Positions 1 to 8,369 of a stretch of 64,000 bases of DNA are shown here, piece by piece. How positions within the stretch are numbered: position 1 is the first letter of the stretch; each line of letters starts with the position of its first letter. A program made the position numbers and the translations under genes. The notes beneath the pieces were generated by a model. That model did no database searches, was not told the origin of the DNA, and saw only the letters and a list, made by a program, of their open reading frames with translations. Source of the stretch: Erythrobacter aureus (GTDB lineage Bacteria > Pseudomonadota > Alphaproteobacteria > Sphingomonadales > Sphingomonadaceae); the NCBI RefSeq assembly GCF_003355455.1, contig NZ_CP031357.1, forward strand, positions 2,210,501 through 2,274,500, given 5' to 3'.

Positions 1-1478
1 GGGCTGTGGGTGACGGCGAGCAATTGCCCGTCGGCGGAAAGCCGTGCGAGCCTTTCGCCGATTGCGCTCGCCACCGCGCCGCCGACGCCGCGATCGATCT
101 CGTCGAAGATGACCGTCGCCGCCCCGCCCTGTTCGGCCAGCGCGACCTTCAGCGCGAGGATGAAACGCGACAATTCGCCGCCCGAGGCAATCTTGGCAAG
201 CGGCGCGAAAGCGGCACCCGGATTGGTCGCGATGAGGAATTCGACAGCGTCCATCCCCTGCGCGCCCCATTTATCCTCGGGCAATTCGGTGACCGCCGTG
301 CGGAATCGCGCGGCATCGAGCTTGAGCGGGGCAAGTTCGCGCGCGACCGCCTCGTCGAGCCGCAGCGCCGCCGCCACGCGCGCGCCATGCAGTGCCTCTG
401 CCTCGGCGCGGTAGCGCGCGCCCGCATCCTTCGCCGCCGCCTCGAGCGCGTCGAGCTGCGCTTCCCCGCCCTCGATACTTTCGAGCGCGGTGCGCATTTC
501 GCGCATCTTGCGCGGCAATTCGTCGACTTCGCAGCGGTGCTTGCGAGCCAGCGCGCGCAGTTCGAACAGCCGCGTTTCGGCCGCTTCCAGCGCGGCCGGA
601 TCATGGACCAGCGCCTCGGCCGCCGAAGCAAGCCGGTCTTCCGCTTCGCCCGCCTCGATCACCGCCCGGTCGAGGCTGGCTAGCGCTTCGGCGAGCAGCG
701 GATGCTCGGGCGCGATCCGGTCGAGTCGCCGCGCCGCAACCCGCAAAGCCGCGAGCGGCGATTCCGAACCTTCCCACAGATGCCGCAACTCCTCGAGATC
801 GCCCGATAGCTTTTCGCCCTTCTGCATGTCCGCCCGCGTTTCGGCGAGGCGAGCTTCCTCGCCTGCCATGGGTTCGAGCGCGGTCAGTTCGGAAAGATGC
901 GCGAGCAGCAGGTCCTGATCGGCCTTGGCCGTCTCCACCGCCTCGCGCGCTTCGGCCAGCGCATCCTCGGCCCTGCGCCAGGTCGTCCAGGCCGCTGCGA
1001 CCCGCGCGGTATCGGCCCCAGCAAACCGATCGAGCAGCGCACGGTGGCCGCGCGGATTGACGAGCCCGCGATCGTCGTGCTGGCCATGCAGCTCGACGAG
1101 ATAGCCCGCCATTTCGCGCAGCAGACCGACGCTGACCGACTGGTCGTTGACGAAAGCTTTGCTCTTGCCGTCGGCCTTCAATTGCCGCCGCACGATCAGC
1201 GGTTCGCCCTCCTCGATCTCGATATCGGCATCGTCGAGCAGATCGGCCAGACCGCCGGGCAATTGGGCGAATTCGAATGTCGCGGTTACGCTGGCCTTGT
1301 CCTCGCCGCCACGCACGAGCCCGCTATCGGCGCGGTTGCCCAGCACCAGACCGAGCGCATCGAGCAGGATCGACTTGCCCGCCCCGGTTTCGCCGGTCAG
1401 GACGCCCAGCCCACGCCCGAAAGCCAGGTCGAGCGCCTCGATCAGCACGATGTTGCGAATGGATAGCCGGGTCAGCAT
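1..1478 (-). CDS. recN: DNA repair protein RecN (3' end beyond window)
   Basis: SMC-like ATPase of recombinational double-strand-break repair, acting in the cytoplasm on DNA. The frame runs without a stop from an ATG at 1476-1478 to the window edge, giving about 492 residues of a protein usually near 550. The N-terminus begins MLTRLSIRN and has a Walker A motif GETGAGKS near residue 30. A central coiled-coil-like stretch rich in Ala, Glu, Leu and Arg follows. Near the edge come an ABC signature ASGGELSR, a Walker B stretch ending IFDEID, and the H-loop region LLAVTHS. bamD commonly sits beside recN in alphaproteobacteria; here a diguanylate cyclase gene on the other strand lies between them. 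Identification is firm; only the C-terminal end is missing. Confidence 0.95.
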   Translation of the reverse strand, partial: MLTRLSIRNIVLIEALDLAFGRGLGVLTGETGAGKSILLDALGLVLGNRADSGLVRGGEDKASVTATFEFAQLPGGLADLLDDADIEIEEGEPLIVRRQLKADGKSKAFVNDQSVSVGLLREMAGYLVELHGQHDDRGLVNPRGHRALLDRFAGADTARVAAAWTTWRRAEDALAEAREAVETAKADQDLLLAHLSELTALEPMAGEEARLAETRADMQKGEKLSGDLEELRHLWEGSESPLAALRVAARRLDRIAPEHPLLAEALASLDRAVIEAGEAEDRLASAAEALVHDPAALEAAETRLFELRALARKHRCEVDELPRKMREMRTALESIEGGEAQLDALEAAAKDAGARYRAEAEALHGARVAAALRLDEAVARELAPLKLDAARFRTAVTELPEDKWGAQGMDAVEFLIATNPGAAFAPLAKIASGGELSRFILALKVALAEQGGAATVIFDEIDRGVGGAVASAIGERLARLSADGQLLAVTHS

Positions 1479-1612
1479 GTTTCCGCTTCCTAGCCAAAGC
1501 GCAATGTCGAGTCAGCATGTCATCATCGGCAATCGACAAGCTTGGCTACGGACCGATTTGCGCGTCGATTTGTGCAGGTGCGTAAACGCCGAATTAGCAT
1601 ATTGCCCGGATA

Positions 1613-2782
1613 GTGCTCCCGGTGGACCTGCTTCGCACTTGCACTGGCCTCCTCGGGCCTAGAATTCCCACGCATCTGCGTGAGGATTTCACCCTGCTCA
1701 CCGCGGAACATATGCACGGCCAGGCGCGTCTCCTGCTCGCCGGATTTATTTTCAGCCTGCCGATGTGCGTTTACGGAGCAAGCGCTGGGGCAGGCCCGTT
1801 TATCGCCTATGGTCTGCCCGCGCTGATCTTCGTGCTTTGCGTCACGGGCCTGGTGGCGCTGCGCACCCCGCCCGACCGCGACAAGGGTGGTGAAGAGGCA
1901 CGGCGGGTCATCAGCCTTGTGTGGAAGCTCAGCCTCACGGCCTCGGTGCTTGGCGGCATCTGGTGTCTGGGAAGCTGGGCGACAGCCCCGGCGGAAACAC
2001 GCGTGTATTATCCCGCGATCATGTCGCTTGGCGCATTGACCGTCGGGTACTGCCTGATGGCCGCGCGCGGTCTTGGTCCTACCGTATTGCTCATTACGCT
2101 GGTGCCCGCCGCGATCGCACTCACCACGACCGGCGAGACAATGGATTTCGTTCTCGCGATTTCGATGATTATAGCCGGTGCGTTTCAGATCACGATGATG
2201 AAGCGACACCAGGGCCTGCTTTTGAGCCTGGTCGAGGAACGCCATCAGTCGGCGAAACAGGCGCGCATGGATTTCCTGACCGGGTTGGCCAATCGCCGGG
2301 CCTTGATCGAACGCTTCCTCGAGCTTGCCAAAGGTCGGCGGACCTTGCGCCTGATGGTCATCGATATCGACCGATTCAAGGAGATCAACGATCGGCACGG
2401 TCACGATGTCGGCGACGACGTACTGCGCGCCTTCGCGCAATTGCTGCGCATCCATGCACGCGGCGAGATTTGCGCAGCGCGGCTGGGCGGCGAGGAATTT
2501 GCGCTTTTAGCCCCTGTCGAGGCCCTGGATACGGCCATTGCGCTGCAATTGCTGGTCGAGATTCGCGGCGCCTACATGCCGCATGGCGAGGCCGTCACCG
2601 CCAGTATCGGGGTGGCCGAAGGGTCGGCCTCGGAACTGGCGGACTGGACCGTGCTCTACGGACAGGCGGATCGCGCCCTTTATCGGGCCAAGAACGAAGG
2701 CCGCAACCGGGCAATGTCCTCGCAAGATGGCGATCTGACGGAGTACGATACAGCCCCCGAACCGCAGGCACGCACGGCCTGA
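1613..2782 (+). CDS. membrane-anchored GGDEF diguanylate cyclase
   Basis: Predicted to make cyclic di-GMP from two GTP. The N-terminal 200 or so residues hold about five or six hydrophobic segments with no recognisable sensor domain. A GGDEF domain follows, opening with DFLTGLANRR near residue 220, with the active-site motif GGEEF near residues 292-296, so catalysis looks intact. I see no RxxD inhibitory site immediately before the motif. The listed start is GTG at 1613; an in-frame ATG at 1712 is an alternative and would still keep every hydrophobic segment. The gene is transcribed away from recN and runs convergently towards bamD. No EAL domain is present. The input signal is unknown. Confidence 0.85.
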   Translation: MLPVDLLRTCTGLLGPRIPTHLREDFTLLTAEHMHGQARLLLAGFIFSLPMCVYGASAGAGPFIAYGLPALIFVLCVTGLVALRTPPDRDKGGEEARRVISLVWKLSLTASVLGGIWCLGSWATAPAETRVYYPAIMSLGALTVGYCLMAARGLGPTVLLITLVPAAIALTTTGETMDFVLAISMIIAGAFQITMMKRHQGLLLSLVEERHQSAKQARMDFLTGLANRRALIERFLELAKGRRTLRLMVIDIDRFKEINDRHGHDVGDDVLRAFAQLLRIHARGEICAARLGGEEFALLAPVEALDTAIALQLLVEIRGAYMPHGEAVTASIGVAEGSASELADWTVLYGQADRALYRAKNEGRNRAMSSQDGDLTEYDTAPEPQARTA

Positions 2783-2791
2783 AACTCGCGC

Positions 2792-3595
2792 TCAGTCGGG
2801 AACGACGCCCGCGGCGTGGTCCTGCACCAGCTCGTATGCCTTCTCGTACCATTCATTGCCGGGGTAGTTCGCCCCCAACACGGCAGCGTATTTCACCGCC
2901 TCTTCGGGAACACCCAGGGCAAGGCTCGTCTCGGTCAGGCGATAGAGCGCTTCGGGCGCGTGGCTCGTGGTCTCGTAATTGTCGATCACGTTCTGAAAGC
3001 GGATTTGCGCCGCGATCCACTTGCCCGAGCGTTCGTAATGGCGGCCGATTTCCATTTCCTTGCCCGCCAGATGGTCGCGGACGAGGTCGATCTTGAGCCG
3101 GGCGTCGGTCGCGTAATCGCTGCTGGGAAAACGGCGATTGATCTCGTTCAGCGCGATCAGCGCCTGATCGGTGATCTTCTGGTCGCGCTGTACGTCGCTG
3201 ATCTGCTCGTAATAGCTGAGCGCGATCAGATAGAAGGCATAGGGCGCATCCTTGTTACCCGGGTGGATTTGCAGGAAGCGCTGCGATGCCTGAATCGCCT
3301 TATTGTAATCCTGCGCCACATAATAGCTGAAAGCCCCCATCAACTGGGCACGGCGAGCCCAGGGTGAATAGGGGTGCTGGCGTTCGACTTCGTCGAACAG
3401 CGCGGCGGCGAGCTGGGCCTGACCCATGTCGAGCCGGCTCTTGGCCTCCCTGTAAAGCGTTTCCACGTCGCGTGCGACATAGGCGGTATCGCGGGGACCG
3501 TTGTCGCGGCCCGCGCATCCGGCGGTGAGGAGCGTCGCACCCGCGAGCGCGGCGCCGAGGATGAGCTTGGTGGATGAGCGGGTCTGGGTCTTCAT
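2792..3595 (-). CDS. bamD: outer membrane assembly lipoprotein BamD
   Basis: Lipoprotein component of the BAM complex, which folds beta-barrel proteins into the outer membrane. The start is placed at the ATG at 3593-3595, giving 267 residues with a signal peptide ending in the lipobox LLTAGC; the longer open frame upstream would bury the signal. Tetratricopeptide-like helices follow, with the typical start of the mature protein (DVETLYREAKSRLDMGQ) and the motif RRFPSSDYATDARLK. Length and composition match alphaproteobacterial BamD (ComL). It probably belongs with recN downstream, although a diguanylate cyclase gene on the other strand separates them. It converges on that gene with only about 10 bases between the two stops. 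Confidence 0.93.
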   Translation of the reverse strand: MKTQTRSSTKLILGAALAGATLLTAGCAGRDNGPRDTAYVARDVETLYREAKSRLDMGQAQLAAALFDEVERQHPYSPWARRAQLMGAFSYYVAQDYNKAIQASQRFLQIHPGNKDAPYAFYLIALSYYEQISDVQRDQKITDQALIALNEINRRFPSSDYATDARLKIDLVRDHLAGKEMEIGRHYERSGKWIAAQIRFQNVIDNYETTSHAPEALYRLTETSLALGVPEEAVKYAAVLGANYPGNEWYEKAYELVQDHAAGVVPD

Positions 3596-3674
3596 GGGAA
3601 GCAGCCTATAGCCAGCGTCCCGATGAACGCCAAGTGAAGTTCGCGCCGCTGTCCCCGGCCCCGCAGGCGCGCCC

Positions 3675-4844
3675 TCACCCCGCCGCCGAACGCGGCTCTT
3701 CGGTGCTGGCGATCTCGTCCGGCGCATCCCACAGCAAATGGCGGTTATCGAGCATTACGAGGTTCGCGCTGCGGATGACCTCGCCCTTGGTGCGGTATCC
3801 GAGCAATTGTTCGGCCTGCGTGTCGGGATTGCCGATCAGCACGCGGAGTTCTTCGGACGTGAAGTCGCTCAACCCGCGGGCACGCTCGATACCCTTGCTG
3901 TCGTAGATATGGAGCACGTCGCCGCGGGTGAAATCGCCCGTCATCGAGATCACATCGCTCCGGCGGATCGGTCGGTCACCGCCAAGCGCGGAGGCCGTGG
4001 CATCGGCAATCACGATGCTACCGGCCATCTGCAGGCGGTTGGCGATCCAGCTATCCCACCCCGACAGCGGATTGGGGTGCGGCAGGATCTTGGTGGAGCG
4101 CCGCATGCCGTTGAGCACATTCGATACAGGGCGATCGGCCTCGCCCTGCGCGATCCAGGTGGTGACACCGGCTTCCTGCGCCATATTGGCGGCCAGCAGC
4201 TTGGTTTCCATCCCGCCAGTCCCAAGCGTACTCTTGCCCTTGGTGGCATCCATATACATGCCGACATCCTCGACCTCGGGGACGAACCGGGCCTCGGGAT
4301 CGTCGGGATTGCGATCATAAAGACCGTCGACGCCGGTGAGGATGACGAAATCGTCCGCGCCGACCATCTGTGCGACTTTCGCCGCAAGCCGGTCGTTGTC
4401 GCCGACGCGAATCTCCTCGGTGGTGATCGTATCGTTTTCGTTGACGATCGGGACGACATTGGATTCGAGCAGGCGGTGGACCGTATTGCGCGTATTGAGG
4501 AAGCGGCGATGGTCCTCGAAATCGCCCAGTGTCAGCAACACCTGAGCGATCTCGAAGCCGAATTCGTGCCCCACCTGCTTATAGGCATTGAGGAGAAGCG
4601 GCATGCCGCAGGCAGCAGCAGCTTGCTTGTCGGAAACCCCGGCGCTCTCGGGCGTTTCCCCGATGATGCGCAAACCGAGCGCGACCGAGCCCGAAGAACA
4701 AAGGATTACGCTTGTGCCCTCTGCGCGTAATTGAGCGATGTCTTCCAGCAGACGTTGGAGGAAACCGTAGCGCGGTGTGAGCAGTTCCTGGTTGGCGAGC
4801 AGCGCCGAACCGATTTTGACAACGATAGTTCGCCGATCTGTCAT
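3675..4844 (-). CDS. proB: glutamate 5-kinase with PUA domain
   Basis: First enzyme of proline synthesis, phosphorylating glutamate to gamma-glutamyl phosphate. The amino-acid-kinase domain starts at TIVVKIGSALL (residues 6-16) and includes SSGSVALG, the glutamate-site stretch IVNENDT and the lysine-containing stretch TLGTGGMETKL. A PUA domain occupies roughly residues 280-370. At 389 residues the protein is full length. The gene faces proC-proA across an AT-rich region with a good promoter on each strand and a 15-bp palindrome over the proB -35 box. Many alphaproteobacteria keep proB beside obgE; here it stands in a dedicated proline cluster, so a second proB elsewhere in the genome is possible but cannot be judged from this window. 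Confidence 0.95.
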   Translation of the reverse strand: MTDRRTIVVKIGSALLANQELLTPRYGFLQRLLEDIAQLRAEGTSVILCSSGSVALGLRIIGETPESAGVSDKQAAAACGMPLLLNAYKQVGHEFGFEIAQVLLTLGDFEDHRRFLNTRNTVHRLLESNVVPIVNENDTITTEEIRVGDNDRLAAKVAQMVGADDFVILTGVDGLYDRNPDDPEARFVPEVEDVGMYMDATKGKSTLGTGGMETKLLAANMAQEAGVTTWIAQGEADRPVSNVLNGMRRSTKILPHPNPLSGWDSWIANRLQMAGSIVIADATASALGGDRPIRRSDVISMTGDFTRGDVLHIYDSKGIERARGLSDFTSEELRVLIGNPDTQAEQLLGYRTKGEVIRSANLVMLDNRHLLWDAPDEIASTEEPRSAAG

Positions 4845-4884
4845 GGTATTCGAATGTTACCTTGGGTTGAAATTTACCGAACGC

Positions 4885-4913
4885 AATGTAGATAGCCCTT
4901 GTGCAGTGCACAA
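4885..4913 (-). promoter_or_regulatory. proB promoter with overlapping palindrome
   Basis: On the minus strand a -35 TTGTGC (4908-4913) is followed after exactly 17 bases by a -10 TACATT (4885-4890), about 40 bases upstream of the proB ATG. The -35 lies inside a perfect 15-bp palindrome, TTGTGCAGTGCACAA, at 4899-4913. A repressor or Lrp-like regulator bound there would block RNA polymerase. The regulator's identity is not visible. Confidence 0.5.
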
Positions 4914-4956
4914 CCGCAATTTGAAAAATATCCAGGACGAGAGAACTGGTATGTAA

Positions 4957-4985
4957 TTGATACAGTGAAGCGCAAAAAATATATT
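4957..4985 (+). promoter_or_regulatory. proCA promoter
   Basis: TTGATA (4957-4962), a 17-base spacer and TATATT (4980-4985) form a near-consensus sigma-70 promoter in strongly AT-rich sequence that stands out from the GC-rich surroundings. Predicted transcription starts near 4992, leaving a leader of about 55-100 bases before proC depending on which start is used. Confidence 0.5.
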
Positions 4986-5059
4986 TAATTGCCTTCTATA
5001 TTTAAGAAACCACAACAAACAACAGAGGCCTCACCGCCCGGAAACGGATTTTAGTCATA

Positions 5060-5842
5060 ATCAAAACTATTTGTATTGTCGGCTGCGGAAAGATGGGCTC
5101 TGCATTATTGTCGCAATGGATGCAAGGCGCCGAGGCGATCACGGTCGTCGATCCTGCCGGGAGCGTTGTCCCCGAGGGTGTGGCGCTGGTTGCCGACCGC
5201 GCCGAAATCGCCGATCGCAAATTCGATCTGATCGTCGCGGCGGTGAAACCGCAACTGATCGACGATATCCTTGCCGATTATGCCGATATGCTCGCGCCGG
5301 GGGGTTATGTCCTGTCGATCGCGGCGGGCTATTCGGCTGCCCGCCTGTCGTGCCTGATGGGCGATGCGCCGGTCATCCGCACCATGCCCAACCTGCCCGC
5401 CGCCATCGGCCGGGGCGTCAGCGGCATCTGCGCCGGCCCCCATGCCGGGGACAAACATATCGCCCATGCCCAGGACTTCATGGGGCGCGCCGGAACCACC
5501 GTAACCGTCGACAGCGAAGACAAGCTCGACCGGGTGACCGCAGTGGCCGGATCGGGTCCGGGATATGTCTTCGAAATCGCCCGTGCCTATACCGAAGCCG
5601 CCATGGCGCAGGGATTCGACGAGGAGGAGGCCCGCGCGATGGTGCTCGGCACGATCGGCGGCGCAATAGCCATGGCCAGCGAACCGGGCGCGCCCAGCCT
5701 TGAGGATTTGCGCAATTCGGTGACCAGCAAGGGCGGCACCACCGCTGCCGGGCTGAATGCGCTCAACGGCGATGGTGGCCTGTCCACCCGCCTGCATGAT
5801 ACGTTGAAGGCAGCCTATGACCGGGCGGTCGAGCTGCGCTAA
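5060..5842 (+). CDS. proC: pyrroline-5-carboxylate reductase
   Basis: NAD(P)H-dependent last step of proline synthesis. The Rossmann motif VGCGKMG begins at 5078 and is followed by AAVKPQ, the family signature MPNLPAAIGRG and a C-terminal dimerisation region with SVTSKGGTT. The first ATG in frame (5093) lies inside the Rossmann motif and would remove it. The frame is open back to 5006 but holds no ATG, GTG or TTG before 5093; ATT (5048), ATA (5057) and ATC (5060) are the only near-starts. I place the start at 5060, where the protein would begin like M-K-T-I-C-I-V-G, but this is a guess. proA follows after 43 bases, so the two are probably cotranscribed. Confidence 0.85.
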   Translation: MKTICIVGCGKMGSALLSQWMQGAEAITVVDPAGSVVPEGVALVADRAEIADRKFDLIVAAVKPQLIDDILADYADMLAPGGYVLSIAAGYSAARLSCLMGDAPVIRTMPNLPAAIGRGVSGICAGPHAGDKHIAHAQDFMGRAGTTVTVDSEDKLDRVTAVAGSGPGYVFEIARAYTEAAMAQGFDEEEARAMVLGTIGGAIAMASEPGAPSLEDLRNSVTSKGGTTAAGLNALNGDGGLSTRLHDTLKAAYDRAVELR

Positions 5843-5885
5843 CGCCCAGCGGCTCCCGCCCCGAACGAACAGAATGAGAGAGACC

Positions 5886-7151
5886 ATGACCGACCAGACA
5901 CTCGACCCGCAAATTCACATTCACGATCTCGGCCAGCGTGCCCGCAAGGCCGCGCGCGGGCTGCTGTCTGCCGGGACTCAGGCGAAAAACACCGCCCTGC
6001 GCGAAGCTGCCAGGGCGCTGCGCAGCCGCATCGGCGAACTGCTCGAGGCCAATGGACAGGACGTGAAGAGTGTCGAGGGAAAGAAGCCCGAGAGCTTTAT
6101 CGACCGCCTCCGCCTGACCGAGGACCGCATCGAGGGCATGGCGGGCGCGCTGGAGGAAATCGCCGAACTTCCCGATCCCGTGGGCCGCCAGCTCGCGAGT
6201 TTCGAACGGCCCAACGGCCTGACCATCGAACGCGTTGCCGTGCCCATCGGCGTGATCGGCATGATCTACGAATCGCGCCCCAATGTCGGCGCCGATGCCA
6301 GCGCGCTGTGCCTGAAAAGCGGCAATGCGGTGATCCTGCGCGGCGGCAGCGAAAGCCGCCATTCGACCCGCGTGATTGTCGAATGCATGCGCGCCGGGCT
6401 GAAGGCCGCCGACCTGCCCGAAGATGCGGTGCAGACCGTCCAGACCACCGACCGCGATGCCGTCGCCGCCTTGCTCAAGGCCGATGAATTCGTCGACCTC
6501 GTGATCCCGCGCGGCGGGCGCGGCCTCGTCGAACTGGTGCGCGACCAGGCAAGCGTGCCCACGCTCCTCCACCTCGACGGCAATTGCCACAGCTATGTCC
6601 ATGAAGCGGCCGACATCGACAAGGCGGTCAAGGTCATCCGCAATGCCAAGCTGCGCCGCACCGGCGTATGCGGGGCGACCGAAAGCGTGGTGGTCGACCG
6701 TGCCGTGGCTCAGGCCTTCATCCCCAAATTCGCCGACGCCATGGCGGGCGATTGCGAATTGCGCGGCGATACCGATGCGGTCGCGATCGACGACCGGCTC
6801 AAGCCCGCGAGCGAAGAGGACTGGCACACCGAATATCTCGATCCCATCGCCAGCGTGAAGGTGGTCGGCGGGCTCGCCGAAGCCATCGCCTGGGTCGAGG
6901 AGTATTCGAGCCACCACACCGATGCCATCCTAACCGAGGACGCCGATGCCGCGCGCGCATTCATGACGAGCATCGACAGCGCCATCGTGATGCACAATGC
7001 CAGCACCCAGTTCGCCGATGGCGGCGAATTCGGCATGGGCGCGGAAATCGGCATCGCGACGGGCAAGATGCACGCGCGCGGCCCGGTCGGGCTCGAACAA
7101 TTGTGCAGCTTCAAATATCTCGTCCACGGCGATGGGCAGACGCGGGATTAG
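5886..7151 (+). CDS. proA: gamma-glutamyl phosphate reductase
   Basis: NADPH-dependent reduction of gamma-glutamyl phosphate to glutamate semialdehyde, the second proline step. The start at ATG 5886 follows a GAGAG ribosome site and gives 421 residues, normal for ProA. Family landmarks include YESRPNVGADA, IPRGGRGLV, the catalytic cysteine in RRTGVCGATE and FGMGAEIGIATGKMHARGPVGLEQL near the end. With proC upstream and proB divergent, the window carries all three genes needed to convert glutamate to proline. A dense set of hairpins without a T-run begins 10 bases after the stop. Confidence 0.96.
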   Translation: MTDQTLDPQIHIHDLGQRARKAARGLLSAGTQAKNTALREAARALRSRIGELLEANGQDVKSVEGKKPESFIDRLRLTEDRIEGMAGALEEIAELPDPVGRQLASFERPNGLTIERVAVPIGVIGMIYESRPNVGADASALCLKSGNAVILRGGSESRHSTRVIVECMRAGLKAADLPEDAVQTVQTTDRDAVAALLKADEFVDLVIPRGGRGLVELVRDQASVPTLLHLDGNCHSYVHEAADIDKAVKVIRNAKLRRTGVCGATESVVVDRAVAQAFIPKFADAMAGDCELRGDTDAVAIDDRLKPASEEDWHTEYLDPIASVKVVGGLAEAIAWVEEYSSHHTDAILTEDADAARAFMTSIDSAIVMHNASTQFADGGEFGMGAEIGIATGKMHARGPVGLEQLCSFKYLVHGDGQTRD

Positions 7152-7160
7152 TTTGCGTTT

Positions 7161-7241
7161 CGCACCCACCTCCGTGGATGCGTCCTCGCTAGACGTGCAG
7201 CAAGCTGCACCCGCTGCGGGCGGGCGGTCGCCCTTGCGACC
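7161..7241. repeat. cluster of short hairpins after proA
   Basis: Four inverted repeats are packed into 80 bases: CGCACCCAC with GTGGATGCG (7161-7182, one mismatch), GTGCAGC with GCTGCAC around AA (7195-7210), GGGCG with CGCCC (7222-7233) and GGTCGC with GCGACC (7226-7241). The last two overlap, so they are alternatives. No T-run follows, so this resembles a REP-type intergenic element more than a simple terminator. The rest of 7152-7526 holds only GC-rich sequence that extends the next open frame. Confidence 0.4.
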
Positions 7242-7526
7242 CTGCGGGCCGTAGGACTAAGCTAACCGCTAAACTTTCCTACTCGGGCCGAATCTGCTCC
7301 ACGCTCGGGGATGGAAGAAACCAGAAAGCATCCGACCGCAGGGAGGCAAGCGCGACCACGCGCCCGCAGCGGAATCGAAGCGACAGCGAAGATGGCCGAA
7401 GGCCACCCGCCCGGGGGGCGTGAGAACGAGGATATCGCGCCCGCGGAGGCGGGTGCGCAAGACACAGACTCGCGCGCCTCACCCCCCTCATCCCTCCTCG
7501 TTTTCACCCCGGTCCCGCGACAGCGC

Positions 7527-8369
7527 ATGCGGCGCGGCGGGTGGAGCGCCGAGCGCCAGCGCCAATTCATCGAACTGCTCGCCGAAACCGGATCGGTGCG
7601 CGCCGCCTGTCGCCGCTTGGGCGTGGGCGAGCACCATATCTACAAGCTGCGCAACCACCCGGAGGCCGCCAGCTTCCGCAAGGCATGGGAGGCCGCGCTC
7701 GATCTGGGCATCGCGCGGATCGAGGACGTCGCCATGGACCGCGCGCTGAACGGCGTGGAGGAGCCGGTCTATCACCGCGGCGAACTGGTCGGCACGCGGC
7801 GCGCCTACAACGACCGCCTGCTGATGTTCATGCTGAGAAACCGCGCGCCCGAACGCTTTGCGGAAGGCAAGCCCAGGGCCATGAACGCAGTCGACAAGAT
7901 GGAGCTCGCCCGCCTGAAAGCCCAGTGGCGCAAGGAGTGGGAGAAGGAATGGGGCGCCCGCCAGCTCGAGCAGGAAAGCATCACCATCGCCTCGATCAAC
8001 GCCAAGATCGACGCGATGCGCGAGAAATCGGACAAGCTCGCCAGCCCCGAAGTGCGCGCCGCGCGCGAGGCCTATGACGCGGCGGTGGCCCGCGACCGCG
8101 AGGAGGATTACAGCCCCTGGCACGATCCCCGCCACGAACTCTACAACCCCGCCCTCACCAGCCGCGGCGCGCGCATACCGGTGTCGGACGATACGCAAGC
8201 CGACGCCGCCAAAGGCGCCCCCTTCCCCCTCTACGACACGCAGGAGGAAGCCGACGCCGCCGGGATGGTCTTCAACGGAGCAATGCTACCGCCGCCCGAG
8301 GAAGAGGCGGAGGGAGAGAAGCCGGAGAACCCGCGCTGGCGGTCGATCAAGGACGATGGGTGGGATTGA
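7527..8369 (+). CDS. HTH protein, phage terminase small-subunit-like
   Basis: About 280 residues from ATG 7527. The frame is open upstream to 7311, but that part is Arg/Pro/Ala-rich and looks non-coding. Residues 5-45 hold a helix-turn-helix of the type used by terminase small subunits (FIELLAETGSVRAACRRLGV). The motif continues with HIYKLRNHPEAASFRKAWEAA. A charged, probably coiled-coil region and an acidic Pro-Glu-rich tail follow. I do not assign a function: similar domains occur in phage packaging proteins, but no large terminase or other phage gene is nearby. Its GC content matches the host. Its last 84 bases overlap the antisense reading frame of the UDG-like gene, and low-GC sequence starts right after its stop. 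Confidence 0.6.
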   Translation: MRRGGWSAERQRQFIELLAETGSVRAACRRLGVGEHHIYKLRNHPEAASFRKAWEAALDLGIARIEDVAMDRALNGVEEPVYHRGELVGTRRAYNDRLLMFMLRNRAPERFAEGKPRAMNAVDKMELARLKAQWRKEWEKEWGARQLEQESITIASINAKIDAMREKSDKLASPEVRAAREAYDAAVARDREEDYSPWHDPRHELYNPALTSRGARIPVSDDTQADAAKGAPFPLYDTQEEADAAGMVFNGAMLPPPEEEAEGEKPENPRWRSIKDDGWD

